From assembly GCF_024300625.1 (NCBI RefSeq), contig NZ_CP101322.1:3051992-3115991 (forward strand): a DNA stretch of 64,000 bases, given 5' to 3'. A model generated the notes under the pieces. The model worked only from the letters and a program-made list of their open reading frames with translations, was not told where the DNA came from and made no database searches. This document shows, piece by piece, positions 33,179 to 42,352 of the stretch (within the stretch, counting starts at the first letter, position 1; the number at the start of each line of letters is the position of its first letter). The stretch comes from Halovivax gelatinilyticus (lineage in GTDB: Archaea > Halobacteriota > Halobacteria > Halobacteriales > Natrialbaceae). The position numbers and the translations under genes are program-made.

Positions 33179-35959
33179 TTACTCGGTGAACTCGATCCAG
33201 CCGTCGGGTGCGTAGACTTTCACGTCGGTCATCGCCTCCCGCGCATCCGTTCGGTTGGCGTACGCCTTCGTGCTTTCGGACATCGGTTCTCCGTGTTCGT
33301 CGACTAATCGCCACTTCCAGCCGTCCTCGGAGTCGTGCAGTTCGAACGAGACGCCGTCTATCTCGAGGATGCTCGCGGCGGGAATGAGATCCCTGATGTC
33401 GCTAACCGAGCGACGCGCTCCCTCGGTCGTCTCGAACGACTCCGCGGAGGTCGCGACGATCTCTCCGCTCTCGTCGATGAGTCGCCACGTCCAGCCGGAG
33501 TCGGCCGAGACGAGTTCGAACGACGCGACGTCGAAGTCGACGCGACCCGCGAGCGACGCGAGGCGACGGAGTTCGTCGACGAGTTCGGTCGCTTCGGACC
33601 GCTGGGCGCAGGTGACGCCGGACTGGGCGAGTACGGTCCGTTCCTGATCGATCAGTTCCCAGGACCAGCCGTCGCCGTTCGTGAGTCGAATCACGGCGTC
33701 TTCGATTTGGAATATCGGCGCCTCTGCGGCGGCTGCCGTGAGATCGTCGACGGCGCTGATGACGCCATCACGGTCGTCGTACGTGTCGGCCGCGGTGGCG
33801 ATCGGCGAACGGTCGCGATCGAGCAGCCGCCAGCGCCAGGCGTCGTTACCGTAGATCTGGACGAAGACGTCGCCGATTCGAGTTCGATCGGCGTCCTCGG
33901 CGACGGCTCGAATGCGTTCGATCTCCGAGATGATTTGATCGCGGGTCGACGCGGAGTCTTCGTTCTCGGCGACGACGGTGCCGGACGGAAGCACGAAGCG
34001 CCAGTTCCAGTCGTCGTCCCGGACGAAGGTCTGGAAGGCAGCGCGCTCCATCGTTCGACTCTCGGTATCGAGGTTTTCGACCAGCCGGTCCATCGCCTGC
34101 CGCGCGGCGGCGCGCGTCGGGTGAGACGAGGGGTCCTCGGCGATCAGCTTGCCAGCGTCGTCGATGAGCCGCCAGCCCCAGTCGCCGTCGTCGACGAACA
34201 GCTCGAACGCCGCTGTTTCGATCTCGAGCAACTCCGCGTCGGGTGCTTGCTGTTTCAGCGTCATCATCGCCTCGGCGGCTTCGCCCTTCGAGGAGTGTTC
34301 GGTGCCGCTGTCGGCGAGGACGTTGCCGTCCTCGTCGATGAGTCGCCAGCGCCACTCGCCGGTGTCAGCTTCGTACACCTGGAACGCCGAGGATTCGAAC
34401 TCGATGAGGTCGGCTTCGCTCGCCTGCTCGCGCATGCGTTGGATCGCGGCCTGGGCGTCGTCTGCGGTCTCGTGGGGTTCCGTACTCGCGGCGACGATCT
34501 CCCGGTCCTCGGTGACGAGCCGCCAGCGCCACTCGTCGTCGGTTCGATACCGCTCGTAGAGGGCATCTTCGATCTCGAAGACGTCCGCTTGGGCTACGTT
34601 CTCGGCGAACTGGTCGGTCGTTCGTTCGATCTCCTGGTAACTTCCGGCCGTGTTCGGGTTCCGAGCGACAACCTGTTCGTTGCGGCCCACGAGTCGCCAG
34701 CGCCACTCGTGGCCCGACGTGAACAGTTCGTAGGTCGGTTCTCCGGAGATCGTCACGGCCGCGTCGTCGAGTGACGGTAGCAGCGCTTCGATCGCCTCTT
34801 CGGCGTCTCGTCGGGACGAGTACGTCTCCTCGGCGAGTGCGAGTTCCTCGTCGTCCGTGTCCACGAACCGCCACGTCCAGCCGTTCGAGCGTTCGAGAAG
34901 CTCGATGCCGACGTGCTCCATCGTGAGTAGTTTCGCCTCTTCGAAACTGTCGACGAACGAGGAGGCGCCGGCTTCCGCGTCCGCCTTGCTCCCGTAATCC
35001 GTCGGCGATTTCGCGAGGGCGCGGCGTTCGTCGTCGAGTAGCTGCCAGTGCCAGCGGTCGCGTTCTTCGTAGTAGTTGAATGCGGCGTCGTCGATTTCGA
35101 TGACGTCCGCGACCGGTCCCCGGTCTTTGAGGAAGCTGACGGCGGCTTCGGCTCCGTCCCGATCGGCGAACGAGTCGCCACACCGGGCGACGACGCTGCC
35201 GTCCTCTCGGACGAGCGTCCACTCCCAGATTCCGTCTCTCGTCTCGTACAATCTGAACGCGGAGGTGGTCAACTCCATCAGGCCGGCGGATCCGATCTGA
35301 GATTTCACCTCCTCGATGTCCATCTCGGCGTCCGGGCGCGTGAGCGCACTATCCATACTGGCGGCGAGTGCCTCCAGGTGGAGGATGTGCCACTTCCAGT
35401 CGCCGTTTTCGTCTCTGAACGCGGCGAACTGTGCGCCGTCGAGCGCGTCACCCGTTAGAACCTCGGGGTTGTCCTTTGCGCCCTCTTCGGAGACGTACTT
35501 CCCTTTCTGTCCCGTTACGGCCGGGATTAGCGCGGTGACGCCGGCGAGAATAGCGAGGCCGGTGGCGTACACCGTAATCACTTCGACGCTGTAGTCATCG
35601 CCGAATCCGCGCCAGTCGTCCGGGTAAACCATCCCGAACGTCGTCACGCCGCCGAACGCGATCAACAAGCCGAAGACACTCGCTTGCACCCCTCTGCGTC
35701 TGACGGGTAACATCAACACGATACCGAAGAGACACAGCGACAGCGCGGTCATACCGAGAACGCCCGTAACTCTGATGTAGAACGTCGAATTGGCGTCACC
35801 CGCATAGAGGACGAGAAACGCGACCAGGCCCGTCAACGCGACGATGCACCCGAGAATGAATACCCAGTAGCCGTATACGTCCTTTCCGGACTCCGGTTCT
35901 CCGACGTAGTGTTCGTACAACCGAAATAACGTGTCGTTGAAATTGCCAGGTGATGCCAT
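33179..35959 (-). CDS. Four-helix membrane protein with about thirteen DUF1508 repeats
   Basis: 926 residues. Four hydrophobic helices lie at about 28-50, 62-85, 91-112 and 127-150. From about residue 178 to the end run about 12 clear and one degenerate tandem units of roughly 57 residues. Each carries a pattern like FELY...W.WRL.D..G.V.A.......R.DA, typical of the DUF1508 (YegP-like) fold. Repeat units vary in their surface but keep the W-x-W-R core (for example EWRWRLVTEDRE and GWSWELIDQER). DUF1508 proteins of bacteria are short, single or double domains. The gene has its own TATA-like element at about 35989-35998 and lies between the two CoA-pathway genes. Confidence 0.85.
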   Translation of the reverse strand: MASPGNFNDTLFRLYEHYVGEPESGKDVYGYWVFILGCIVALTGLVAFLVLYAGDANSTFYIRVTGVLGMTALSLCLFGIVLMLPVRRRGVQASVFGLLIAFGGVTTFGMVYPDDWRGFGDDYSVEVITVYATGLAILAGVTALIPAVTGQKGKYVSEEGAKDNPEVLTGDALDGAQFAAFRDENGDWKWHILHLEALAASMDSALTRPDAEMDIEEVKSQIGSAGLMELTTSAFRLYETRDGIWEWTLVREDGSVVARCGDSFADRDGAEAAVSFLKDRGPVADVIEIDDAAFNYYEERDRWHWQLLDDERRALAKSPTDYGSKADAEAGASSFVDSFEEAKLLTMEHVGIELLERSNGWTWRFVDTDDEELALAEETYSSRRDAEEAIEALLPSLDDAAVTISGEPTYELFTSGHEWRWRLVGRNEQVVARNPNTAGSYQEIERTTDQFAENVAQADVFEIEDALYERYRTDDEWRWRLVTEDREIVAASTEPHETADDAQAAIQRMREQASEADLIEFESSAFQVYEADTGEWRWRLIDEDGNVLADSGTEHSSKGEAAEAMMTLKQQAPDAELLEIETAAFELFVDDGDWGWRLIDDAGKLIAEDPSSHPTRAAARQAMDRLVENLDTESRTMERAAFQTFVRDDDWNWRFVLPSGTVVAENEDSASTRDQIISEIERIRAVAEDADRTRIGDVFVQIYGNDAWRWRLLDRDRSPIATAADTYDDRDGVISAVDDLTAAAAEAPIFQIEDAVIRLTNGDGWSWELIDQERTVLAQSGVTCAQRSEATELVDELRRLASLAGRVDFDVASFELVSADSGWTWRLIDESGEIVATSAESFETTEGARRSVSDIRDLIPAASILEIDGVSFELHDSEDGWKWRLVDEHGEPMSESTKAYANRTDAREAMTDVKVYAPDGWIEFTE

Positions 35960-36322
35960 TTGAATTCGAACGGATAACTAAATCGAAGGTAAATAAATTA
36001 TCGGCTAGATGTCGTCGCGCAAATAGTATCTATGGATCCTTGTAAAATCTATCTCTCAAGGCTTCTACCCGTAGTGAGTTATTTATATCGGGGACTAATA
36101 TAAGGAAACATACTCGTGGTGTAGTAGTGCTCGTTACTCTTTAACTCTAAAAAAGTAATAATCTGGTAAGGAAAACAGTAGAATATTTCGGGAAGGAAGG
36201 TGAGCGTATTGATATGTTATAGGTTGTCCCTCACGGCGACGTCGCTCGGAATCTCGACGTCGAGAATCAACTGAACGACCGGATCGGTTTCTGGGTCACC
36301 GAACGAGACGCTGATCTGGCGA
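35960..36322. other. AT-rich gap with a short coding-like remnant
   Basis: 363 bases. 35960-36215 is strikingly AT-rich compared with the genes on either side and holds the promoter of the DUF1508-repeat gene. The part next to pantoate kinase (36217-36330) contains a 37-codon open stretch described separately. I see no gene, tRNA, hairpin terminator or repeat here. Confidence 0.5.
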
Positions 36323-36330
36323 TCACTCGA
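36217..36330 (-). pseudogene. Start-less 37-codon coding-like remnant
   Basis: The minus-strand frame ending in TAA at 36217-36219 reads ...ISVSFGDPETDPVVQLILDV then EIPSDVAVRDNL. It is acidic, with a haloarchaeal codon pattern, but a TGA at 36331-36333 precedes it and no usable start codon follows. It begins just past the stop of pantoate kinase, in another frame. It may be the tail of a gene lost when neighbouring sequence was rearranged, or chance; confidence is low. Confidence 0.25.
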
Positions 36331-37150
36331 TCATCGCCCCAGCAGGGTGTGTCGCACAGATCGATGGATCGTATCCCGCATCCGTGAGGCCGGTTCCGAG
36401 GGCGAACACGGTATTTCCGAGCATCGCCATCGCAGCCTGACCACCCGCTGTCGCGACCGCCTCGACGGCTCGCTTTACGTCGTCGGTCAGCAATCCCGCC
36501 TCGCGGGCGAACCGGCGCGAGGCGAACATAAACGAGGTGAGTGTGGGTTCTTTCACGACACGAGAGAGCGCGAGTCGGCCCGCTTCATCCAGGCGGTCCG
36601 TATCGCCGGCGAGCACTGATTCGGTCGAGAGTTCACCGAAGGAGTGATATTCCACTCTCACACGTGTCGGTATTTCGTCGAGCCTGCCGTGTGCCGGCCC
36701 GCCGGGTTCGAGCCTGATCGGGATCCCGCCGCGTGCCTGTGCAACGACATCGCCCAGGCCCGTCCCAGCCTGCACCTCCGCGCCGTGGGCGACGGTCACG
36801 AGTTCGTTCGCTGATAACCGACAGTCGAACACTTGATTGGCCGCGTACGCGGTCCCGAGTGCCATCGCTCCCGAGACTCCGAACCCGGCTCCGATGGGAA
36901 CCGACGAGACTGCCTCGACGCGTGCCGTTACAGAGAGCGCGTCTAGGACCCGTTCTACCGGGTCTATCTCGACTCGTGAGCCGTCGAGTTCGATCGACGA
37001 TTCGCGCGCTGGCGAGACGGTGGTGGTGACGCCGTCCGTGAGTGTCAGGCCCGCTCCGCGCGATCCGGCCCGTGTCGGATCGTCGTCGGGGTGCGTGCTG
37101 AAGAATCCGGTAATATGGCCGGGGACGAAGGCCGAACACTCGTCGGGCAT
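36323..37150 (-). CDS. Pantoate kinase (GHMP family)
   Basis: 275 residues from the ATG at 37150. It begins MPDECSAFVPGHITGFF and has the GHMP ATP loop VPIGAGFGVSGAMALGTA in the middle, with TSFMFASRRFAREAGL and the glycine-rich AMAMLGNTVFALGTG near the end. Archaeal pantoate kinase phosphorylates pantoate to 4-phosphopantoate, the substrate of the ligase at 32338-33120. A GTG start at 37168 would add six residues; a TATA-like CTTTAAG at about 37177-37183 points to a leaderless start at 37150. Confidence 0.9.
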   Translation of the reverse strand: MPDECSAFVPGHITGFFSTHPDDDPTRAGSRGAGLTLTDGVTTTVSPARESSIELDGSRVEIDPVERVLDALSVTARVEAVSSVPIGAGFGVSGAMALGTAYAANQVFDCRLSANELVTVAHGAEVQAGTGLGDVVAQARGGIPIRLEPGGPAHGRLDEIPTRVRVEYHSFGELSTESVLAGDTDRLDEAGRLALSRVVKEPTLTSFMFASRRFAREAGLLTDDVKRAVEAVATAGGQAAMAMLGNTVFALGTGLTDAGYDPSICATHPAGAMIE

Positions 37151-37299
37151 GTACCGAAGTGTACCCACCCGTCCTCTTTAAGCGTGTCCACCTGCGTGTT
37201 GTTGGGTGTCTGTATAGCATTAAATGCGGACACCGTCATCGAAGAAACTACGACTGATCTCGTTCTGATTATCAAATCCACGAGGATACATTTCGGTCG

Positions 37300-37308
37300 A
37301 ATCCTATA
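37300..37308 (+). promoter_or_regulatory. TATA box of the transducer gene
   Basis: CCTATATTT centred about 38 bases before the ATG at 37343, giving a predicted leader of about 10 bases. It lies in the AT-rich divergent region shared with pantoate kinase, whose own TATA-like element is at about 37177-37183. Confidence 0.55.
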
Positions 37309-37342
37309 TTTGTCCTGGACTGTAATACGATACTGACCTCGT

Positions 37343-39757
37343 ATGGGTGCGCTATCTATTCAACCGATAACCGGCCTCCGGAGCCGGTTTACCGTCAAAC
37401 TCGTACTGTTACTACTGATCGTCGCCGTCGTTGTTGGGGGATTCGGGGGGTTGATTTACGCCCAGACCGACGCGGCACTCGAAGACGACATCGAACAGAA
37501 ATTCGAACAATCTGCCGTCTTGCAGGCAGAAACGATCGAAGAAGGCCTCGCGGCGAATCAACGCCAGGCCGGGTTGATCGCTCAGAGCAGTGCCGTCCAG
37601 AGCGGCGATACCGAGACGATCGGTGACTTCTTCGACGCTCAACTCGCCTCGATGGACGAGTCCGTCGCCGGTATTCACCTCGTCGATACCGAACAGCAGA
37701 CGATCGACGTGACGACGACCGGGGCCGAGGGTAGCGACGCGAGCGCTCTCCCCTGGTCGACGCTGGCCTACGATCCGTCCGGACCGCAGATGATCGGCCC
37801 GTACCGTGACGACCACGTGGGGACGACCGTTGGCGCGATTACGATGGACGTCGACGCGGATACACGTGTCGTGCTGTTGATCGACATGGTCGCGTTATCG
37901 GAGCGCTTAGAGCACCCGACGGCCTCCGAGCAATCTGGCATTCACGTCATAACCGATACCGGAATCGTCGTGATGAGCCACAATACGGACGCGATCGGAT
38001 TGATCGATCATCACCACATGGATATCGAGTTCCCACAGCAATCGGGGTACAAAGAAATCGACATGGATGCGATGGATCACGACGATCACGTGGGTTACGA
38101 CGCTCAACAGGACGCCATCGAAGTCTCGGTCATTCTCGGTCTCGGCGGTGAGATCCACGAAATGGAAGGACACGGGGGCCATACCATCTACGCACCCGGC
38201 AGTACGCACGAAGCCCTAATGGACGTGATGGTCGATATCGATCACGATGGGACGATGTCAATGGGGTACGCCCACGTCGACGGGGCCGACTGGGTCGTGA
38301 TGAGTCACGAACCCCGCTCGGACGCGTTCGCCTTACAATCCGACATCACGCAGTCAGTGATCGGACTGGTCCTGGTTTCGTTCCTCGGGTTGGGCCTGAT
38401 TGGCGTCGTCGTCGGAAGGAACACGAGTCGGTCACTGAAAGATCTCGCCGGCAGCGCCCGCGAAGTCGAGGACGGTAACCTGGAGACGTCGATCGAATCG
38501 TCCCGGAAGGACGAAATCGGACAGTTGTACCGGGCGTTCGACAACATGCGCCTCTCGCTTCGCGAATCGATCGAGGAAACTGAGGCCGCACGAGACCGCG
38601 CGGAAGACCGCGGCGAGGAACTCGCCAGACTTGCCACCCATCTCGAGGCCAAAGCCGAGGACTTCCGTGAGGTCATGGTCAGCGCCGGTGACGGCGATCT
38701 CACGGCGCGCATGGATGCAACCAGCGAGAACGAGTCGATGGAAGCGATCGCGTCGGAGTACAATCAGATGGTCGACGACATAGAAACCACGGTCGACGAA
38801 CTGAAGCGATTCGCAGAGGAGGTCGCAACCCACAGCGAGGAGGTCACCGCGAGCAGCGAGGAAGTTCAAACGGCGAGCGGTCGGGTGACCGAATCCGTCC
38901 AGGAAATCTCGACGCAGACCGATAAGCAACACGAGACGTACCGGACTGTCGTCGATCGGATGGAAGACCTCTCAGCAACCACCGAAGAGATCGCCTCGTT
39001 GTCGAACGAGGTGGCCGGTATTGCTGAACGGACAGCGACTGCCGGAGAGACGGGCAAAGAAGCGGCGAGCGATGCTGTGACGGCGATGAACGCGGTCGAC
39101 GAGGACGCCGATGCGGCGGTGACTGAGATCGAACGACTCCAGTCGAAGATCATCGAGATCGAAGAGATCACTGACTCGATCCAGCAGGTGGCAAAGCAGA
39201 CTAACATGCTCGCGCTCAACGCGAACATCGAAGCGTCTCGAAGCGGCGAAGCCGACGAAGGCTTTTCCGCGGTCGCCGAGGAGGTCAAAGAACTCGCGAC
39301 CGACGTCCAGGACTCCGCCGCCGAGATCGACGAACTCGTCGACGAGATCGGCGATCAAACCGACCGAACCGCAGACGAAGTACGGGATACGCGAAAGGAG
39401 GTCTCTCGGAACGCAGACGCCGTTGCCGAGGCGATCGACGCGCTCGACGAAATCGCGACCTACGCCACCCAGACGCACGACGGCACCCAGGAGATAAGCG
39501 CCGCGAGCGAAGAGCAGGCCGCGTCCATCGAGAACGTCGTCGAATTGGTCGACGAAGCCGAATCGCTGAGCCAGCAGGTGAGCGAAGAGGCCAGTTCCGC
39601 CGCCGCGGCCGCTGAAGAACAGACGACGGCCCTTTCGGAGGTCACCGACAGTGCGAGCGACCTCGCCAGTCGCTCCGGTTCACTCCAGGAGCGTCTCGAC
39701 GAGTTCGAAACGGGTGGTAACCCACAGGTCCAGCCGACCACGGTGTCGGACGACTGA
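37343..39757 (+). CDS. Methyl-accepting transducer with His/Met-rich extracytoplasmic domain
   Basis: 804 residues. Helix 1 at about 16-38, an extracytoplasmic dCache-like domain to about 335, helix 2 at about 338-360, HAMP repeats, and a signalling hairpin with tip QQVAKQTNMLALNANIEAS at about 613-631. Adaptation helices contain Glu/Gln-rich coiled coils. Residues 213-322 of the outer domain are rich in His, Met and Asp (about 13 His, for example LIDHHHMD, DAMDHDDH, IHEMEGHGGH). This is unusual for a Htr and resembles metal-binding segments. It should relay to CheA and bias flagellar rotation; CheA is not in this window. Confidence 0.85.
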   Translation: MGALSIQPITGLRSRFTVKLVLLLLIVAVVVGGFGGLIYAQTDAALEDDIEQKFEQSAVLQAETIEEGLAANQRQAGLIAQSSAVQSGDTETIGDFFDAQLASMDESVAGIHLVDTEQQTIDVTTTGAEGSDASALPWSTLAYDPSGPQMIGPYRDDHVGTTVGAITMDVDADTRVVLLIDMVALSERLEHPTASEQSGIHVITDTGIVVMSHNTDAIGLIDHHHMDIEFPQQSGYKEIDMDAMDHDDHVGYDAQQDAIEVSVILGLGGEIHEMEGHGGHTIYAPGSTHEALMDVMVDIDHDGTMSMGYAHVDGADWVVMSHEPRSDAFALQSDITQSVIGLVLVSFLGLGLIGVVVGRNTSRSLKDLAGSAREVEDGNLETSIESSRKDEIGQLYRAFDNMRLSLRESIEETEAARDRAEDRGEELARLATHLEAKAEDFREVMVSAGDGDLTARMDATSENESMEAIASEYNQMVDDIETTVDELKRFAEEVATHSEEVTASSEEVQTASGRVTESVQEISTQTDKQHETYRTVVDRMEDLSATTEEIASLSNEVAGIAERTATAGETGKEAASDAVTAMNAVDEDADAAVTEIERLQSKIIEIEEITDSIQQVAKQTNMLALNANIEASRSGEADEGFSAVAEEVKELATDVQDSAAEIDELVDEIGDQTDRTADEVRDTRKEVSRNADAVAEAIDALDEIATYATQTHDGTQEISAASEEQAASIENVVELVDEAESLSQQVSEEASSAAAAAEEQTTALSEVTDSASDLASRSGSLQERLDEFETGGNPQVQPTTVSDD

Positions 39758-40223
39758 GTCGAAACCGACCGAGTCTCTTTTCTCAGCACCCCTGCGTCGT
39801 AGACCGTTCGAACGTCAAAAACGCGAACGGTTACCGTGGCTGTTCGGTCGGCAATCGCGAGACGAACGGCCTGAGGTGTCGGTTCGGCAGGTAGGCACAG
39901 TTCTGTTTGAGGCGCTGGTGTGAACCCGAACCGTTCTGCGGGTGATCGTTCGTTCGTGGACGGTCTCAGAATCGCGACGTAGACGGTCTACTTGGGGCGC
40001 GTTTGGCGAAAGATCACGCCCCCATTCGAGCCGCAGTTAGAATTCAATGACCGCGCTCGCCGGTTCCGAGTTCGCCGCCTACGGCGACAATCGCTGGCGA
40101 TCCTGCGAGACTCACTTCGTTCGACTCGCTGGCTCCCGGAGAGCTTGTCCTACGGGCTCATTCGCTGGAGATCTCGCAATACACTCTCCGTTCGAACCTG
40201 GCTTGCCATCGACATCTACGCCC
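39758..40223. other. Gene-free region downstream of the transducer and aspS
   Basis: 466 bases between two convergent genes. A GGGGCG/CGCCCC inverted repeat (39994-39999 and 40017-40022, 17-base loop) could be a hairpin. A second short inverted repeat, GCGAG...CTCGC around 40106-40132, sits in a hairpin-prone stretch of a type common in haloarchaeal gaps. Small ORFs here are arginine-rich and not credible. I see no tRNA or insertion sequence. Confidence 0.4.
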
Positions 40224-41528
40224 TTACGGGCTCAGACGTTGTCGGTCGCGCGGGAAGAGAACCGCTTCTCGAATGTTCGGTAGATCGAGGATGGTCATCA
40301 CGAGCCGTTCGCCGCCGAGACCGAAACCGGCGTGTGGCGGCATGCCGTAGCGGAACATCTTCGTGTAGTACTCGAACTGATCGGGGTCGAGTCCCTGCTG
40401 TTCGAAGCCGGCGACGAGGTGCTCGTAGCGGTGTTCGCGCTGCCCGCCAGAGACGAGTTCCATGCGCGGGGCCATCAGATCGAACCCGGTCGAGAGCTGT
40501 TCGTCATCGTCGTGATCTTTGATGTAAAACGGCTTGATTTCGCTGGGCCAGTCGGTGATGAAGTAGTGACCGCCGACGTCATCGCCGAGCGCCTTCTCGC
40601 CTTCCGTCGGAAGGTCGTCTCCCCAGACGAGCTGGTCGTCGAGTTCACCCGTCGCGTTGATTCGCTCGATCGCTTCCTCGTAGGAGAGCCGCGGAAAGTC
40701 GCCCTCGGGAACCTCGAAGTCGTCTGCGAGATCGAGCGTCTCGAGTTCGTCTCGACAGTTCTCTGCGACGGCCTCGTAGGCGGCTGTCACGACCGCTTCG
40801 GCGACGTCCATCGCGTCGTGGTGATCGCAGAACGCACCCTCGAAGTCGATCGAGGTGGCTTCGTTCAGGTGTCGCGGCGTGTTGTGTTCTTCGGCGCGGA
40901 AGATCGGACCGATCTCGAACACGCGCTCGACGTTCGAACCGGCGATCAGTTGCTTGAACAACTGTGGGGACTGGTTCATGAACGCCTCCTGGCCGAAGTA
41001 CGTGATGGGGAACAACTCCGTTCCGCCTTCGGTGCCGGTCGCAACGATCTTCGGCGTCGTGATCTCCGTACACCGTAGTTCGCGGAAGCGTTCGCGAGCG
41101 GCTTCGAGAATCGTCGCTCGAATCGAGAAGATCGCCTGCACTTCCGACTTCCTGAGATCGAGCGTCCGGTTGTCCAGACGCGTCGAGAGTTCGGCGTCGA
41201 CCTTCCCGGAGGGATCGAGCGGAAGTTCCGGGTCGGCCGCCGAAATCACGTCGACGCTATCGGGGACGATTTCGACCCCCGTCGGCGCGCGCGGTTCCTC
41301 GTCGACGGCGCCGGTGACCGAAACGACGCTCTCTCGGGTCACGCCGAGACCCGTTTCGACGAGGTCGTCGTCCATCTCGTCCTTCTCGAATTTCACCTGG
41401 ATGCGCCCGGTCGTATCGCGGAGGATGAGAAAGGCGATTCCTCCGAGGTCTCGCACCTCGTGTACCCAACCGGCGACGGTGACCGTCTCGCCCGGTTCGG
41501 CATCGGCCGTGTAGGTTCGATCCTGCAT
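40224..41528 (-). CDS. aspS: Aspartyl-tRNA synthetase (archaeal type)
   Basis: 434 residues, class II, short archaeal form. N-terminal anticodon-binding OB fold: [23 protein letters not shown] (residues 15-37). Motif 2 region: [14 protein letters not shown]; late motif 3: [16 protein letters not shown]. The enzyme charges tRNA-Asp, and in archaea often also tRNA-Asn (non-discriminating), later amidated by GatCAB. The TATA-like CTTAAAC at 41553-41559 places the transcription start near the ATG (leaderless). Confidence 0.95.
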   Translation of the reverse strand: MQDRTYTADAEPGETVTVAGWVHEVRDLGGIAFLILRDTTGRIQVKFEKDEMDDDLVETGLGVTRESVVSVTGAVDEEPRAPTGVEIVPDSVDVISAADPELPLDPSGKVDAELSTRLDNRTLDLRKSEVQAIFSIRATILEAARERFRELRCTEITTPKIVATGTEGGTELFPITYFGQEAFMNQSPQLFKQLIAGSNVERVFEIGPIFRAEEHNTPRHLNEATSIDFEGAFCDHHDAMDVAEAVVTAAYEAVAENCRDELETLDLADDFEVPEGDFPRLSYEEAIERINATGELDDQLVWGDDLPTEGEKALGDDVGGHYFITDWPSEIKPFYIKDHDDDEQLSTGFDLMAPRMELVSGGQREHRYEHLVAGFEQQGLDPDQFEYYTKMFRYGMPPHAGFGLGGERLVMTILDLPNIREAVLFPRDRQRLSP

Positions 41529-41626
41529 GTCTCACGCTTACGCCAGCCACGACTTAAACGCCGTTATTTTCGCCGGCCCCGCCCAACCGGCCAACGCGTC
41601 TCCCGTCCGATCGGTCGCGATCGATC

Positions 41627-42325
41627 TCACCCGTCGACTACGCCACCGGTGAGCCTGATGAGTCCGAGATGGGAACGGTGCTCGTAGGTCGCAGTAGCCC
41701 TCGCTCGCAGCCGTCCGTGGGCCGTCGAAATACGCCGGTCGAGTCGCCCCGTGATATCGTCTTCGTAGCGGAGCTTTCGGGTGGGTGGCGTCGACAGCCT
41801 GACCACCGCCCCGAAGGCCGAATTGACCAGCGCTGCGGCTGGTCCGTGCGTGCGGGCGGCGTTGGCCAGAACGATCCGACCGCCGGGACCGACGAGGTCA
41901 CACCACTCGTCCACGACGGCTGCCGGATCGTCGAACATACCGACGACGAACGTCGAGACGATTGCGTCGACGTCCGAGTCGACCGAAATCGGCGGATTTG
42001 TGGCGTCGGCCCGGATCAGGTGGACATTTTCCGCCCGTTCGATGCGGTGGTAGGCACGGTCGAGTACCTCCCTCGTAACGTCGATACCCACCACCGTGCC
42101 CGATTCGCCGACGACTTCGCGGAGGTACGGAAGGTTCGCGCCTGTTCCGCAACCGAATTCGACGACCGTGTCACCCGAACGTAGGTCGCACGCTTCGGCG
42201 ACGCGACGGCGGAGACTCCGAATGCCGGGCGTTCCGGTTGCGATAACGTCGTACAGGCGCGCCCATCGGCCGTAGAACGATTGGGCGGACGTCGGGGATC
42301 GCTCGTCTGGTTGGTTCGCGTGCAT
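41627..42325 (-). CDS. Class I SAM-dependent methyltransferase
   Basis: 232 residues. Motif I is VVEFGCGTGANLPYLR, with VVGIDVTREVLDRA as motif post-I and LIRADATNPP later. The start is YDVIATGTPGIRSLRRR, typical of UbiE/MenG-like or generic methyltransferases. The methyl acceptor is unknown. No menaquinone or ubiquinone genes are beside it. It is convergent to neither neighbour; thiR lies directly upstream on the same strand with a 27-base gap, so they could be co-transcribed. Confidence 0.75.
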   Translation of the reverse strand: MHANQPDERSPTSAQSFYGRWARLYDVIATGTPGIRSLRRRVAEACDLRSGDTVVEFGCGTGANLPYLREVVGESGTVVGIDVTREVLDRAYHRIERAENVHLIRADATNPPISVDSDVDAIVSTFVVGMFDDPAAVVDEWCDLVGPGGRIVLANAARTHGPAAALVNSAFGAVVRLSTPPTRKLRYEDDITGRLDRRISTAHGRLRARATATYEHRSHLGLIRLTGGVVDG

Positions 42326-42352
42326 CGGTGGTTGGACGGGATTCTGTCTCGG

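Noticed and set aside
39991-40223. Possible tRNA or small mobile element downstream of aspS
   Set aside because: I looked for acceptor/anticodon stems and a T-loop and for terminal inverted repeats and found none; only short hairpins are present.
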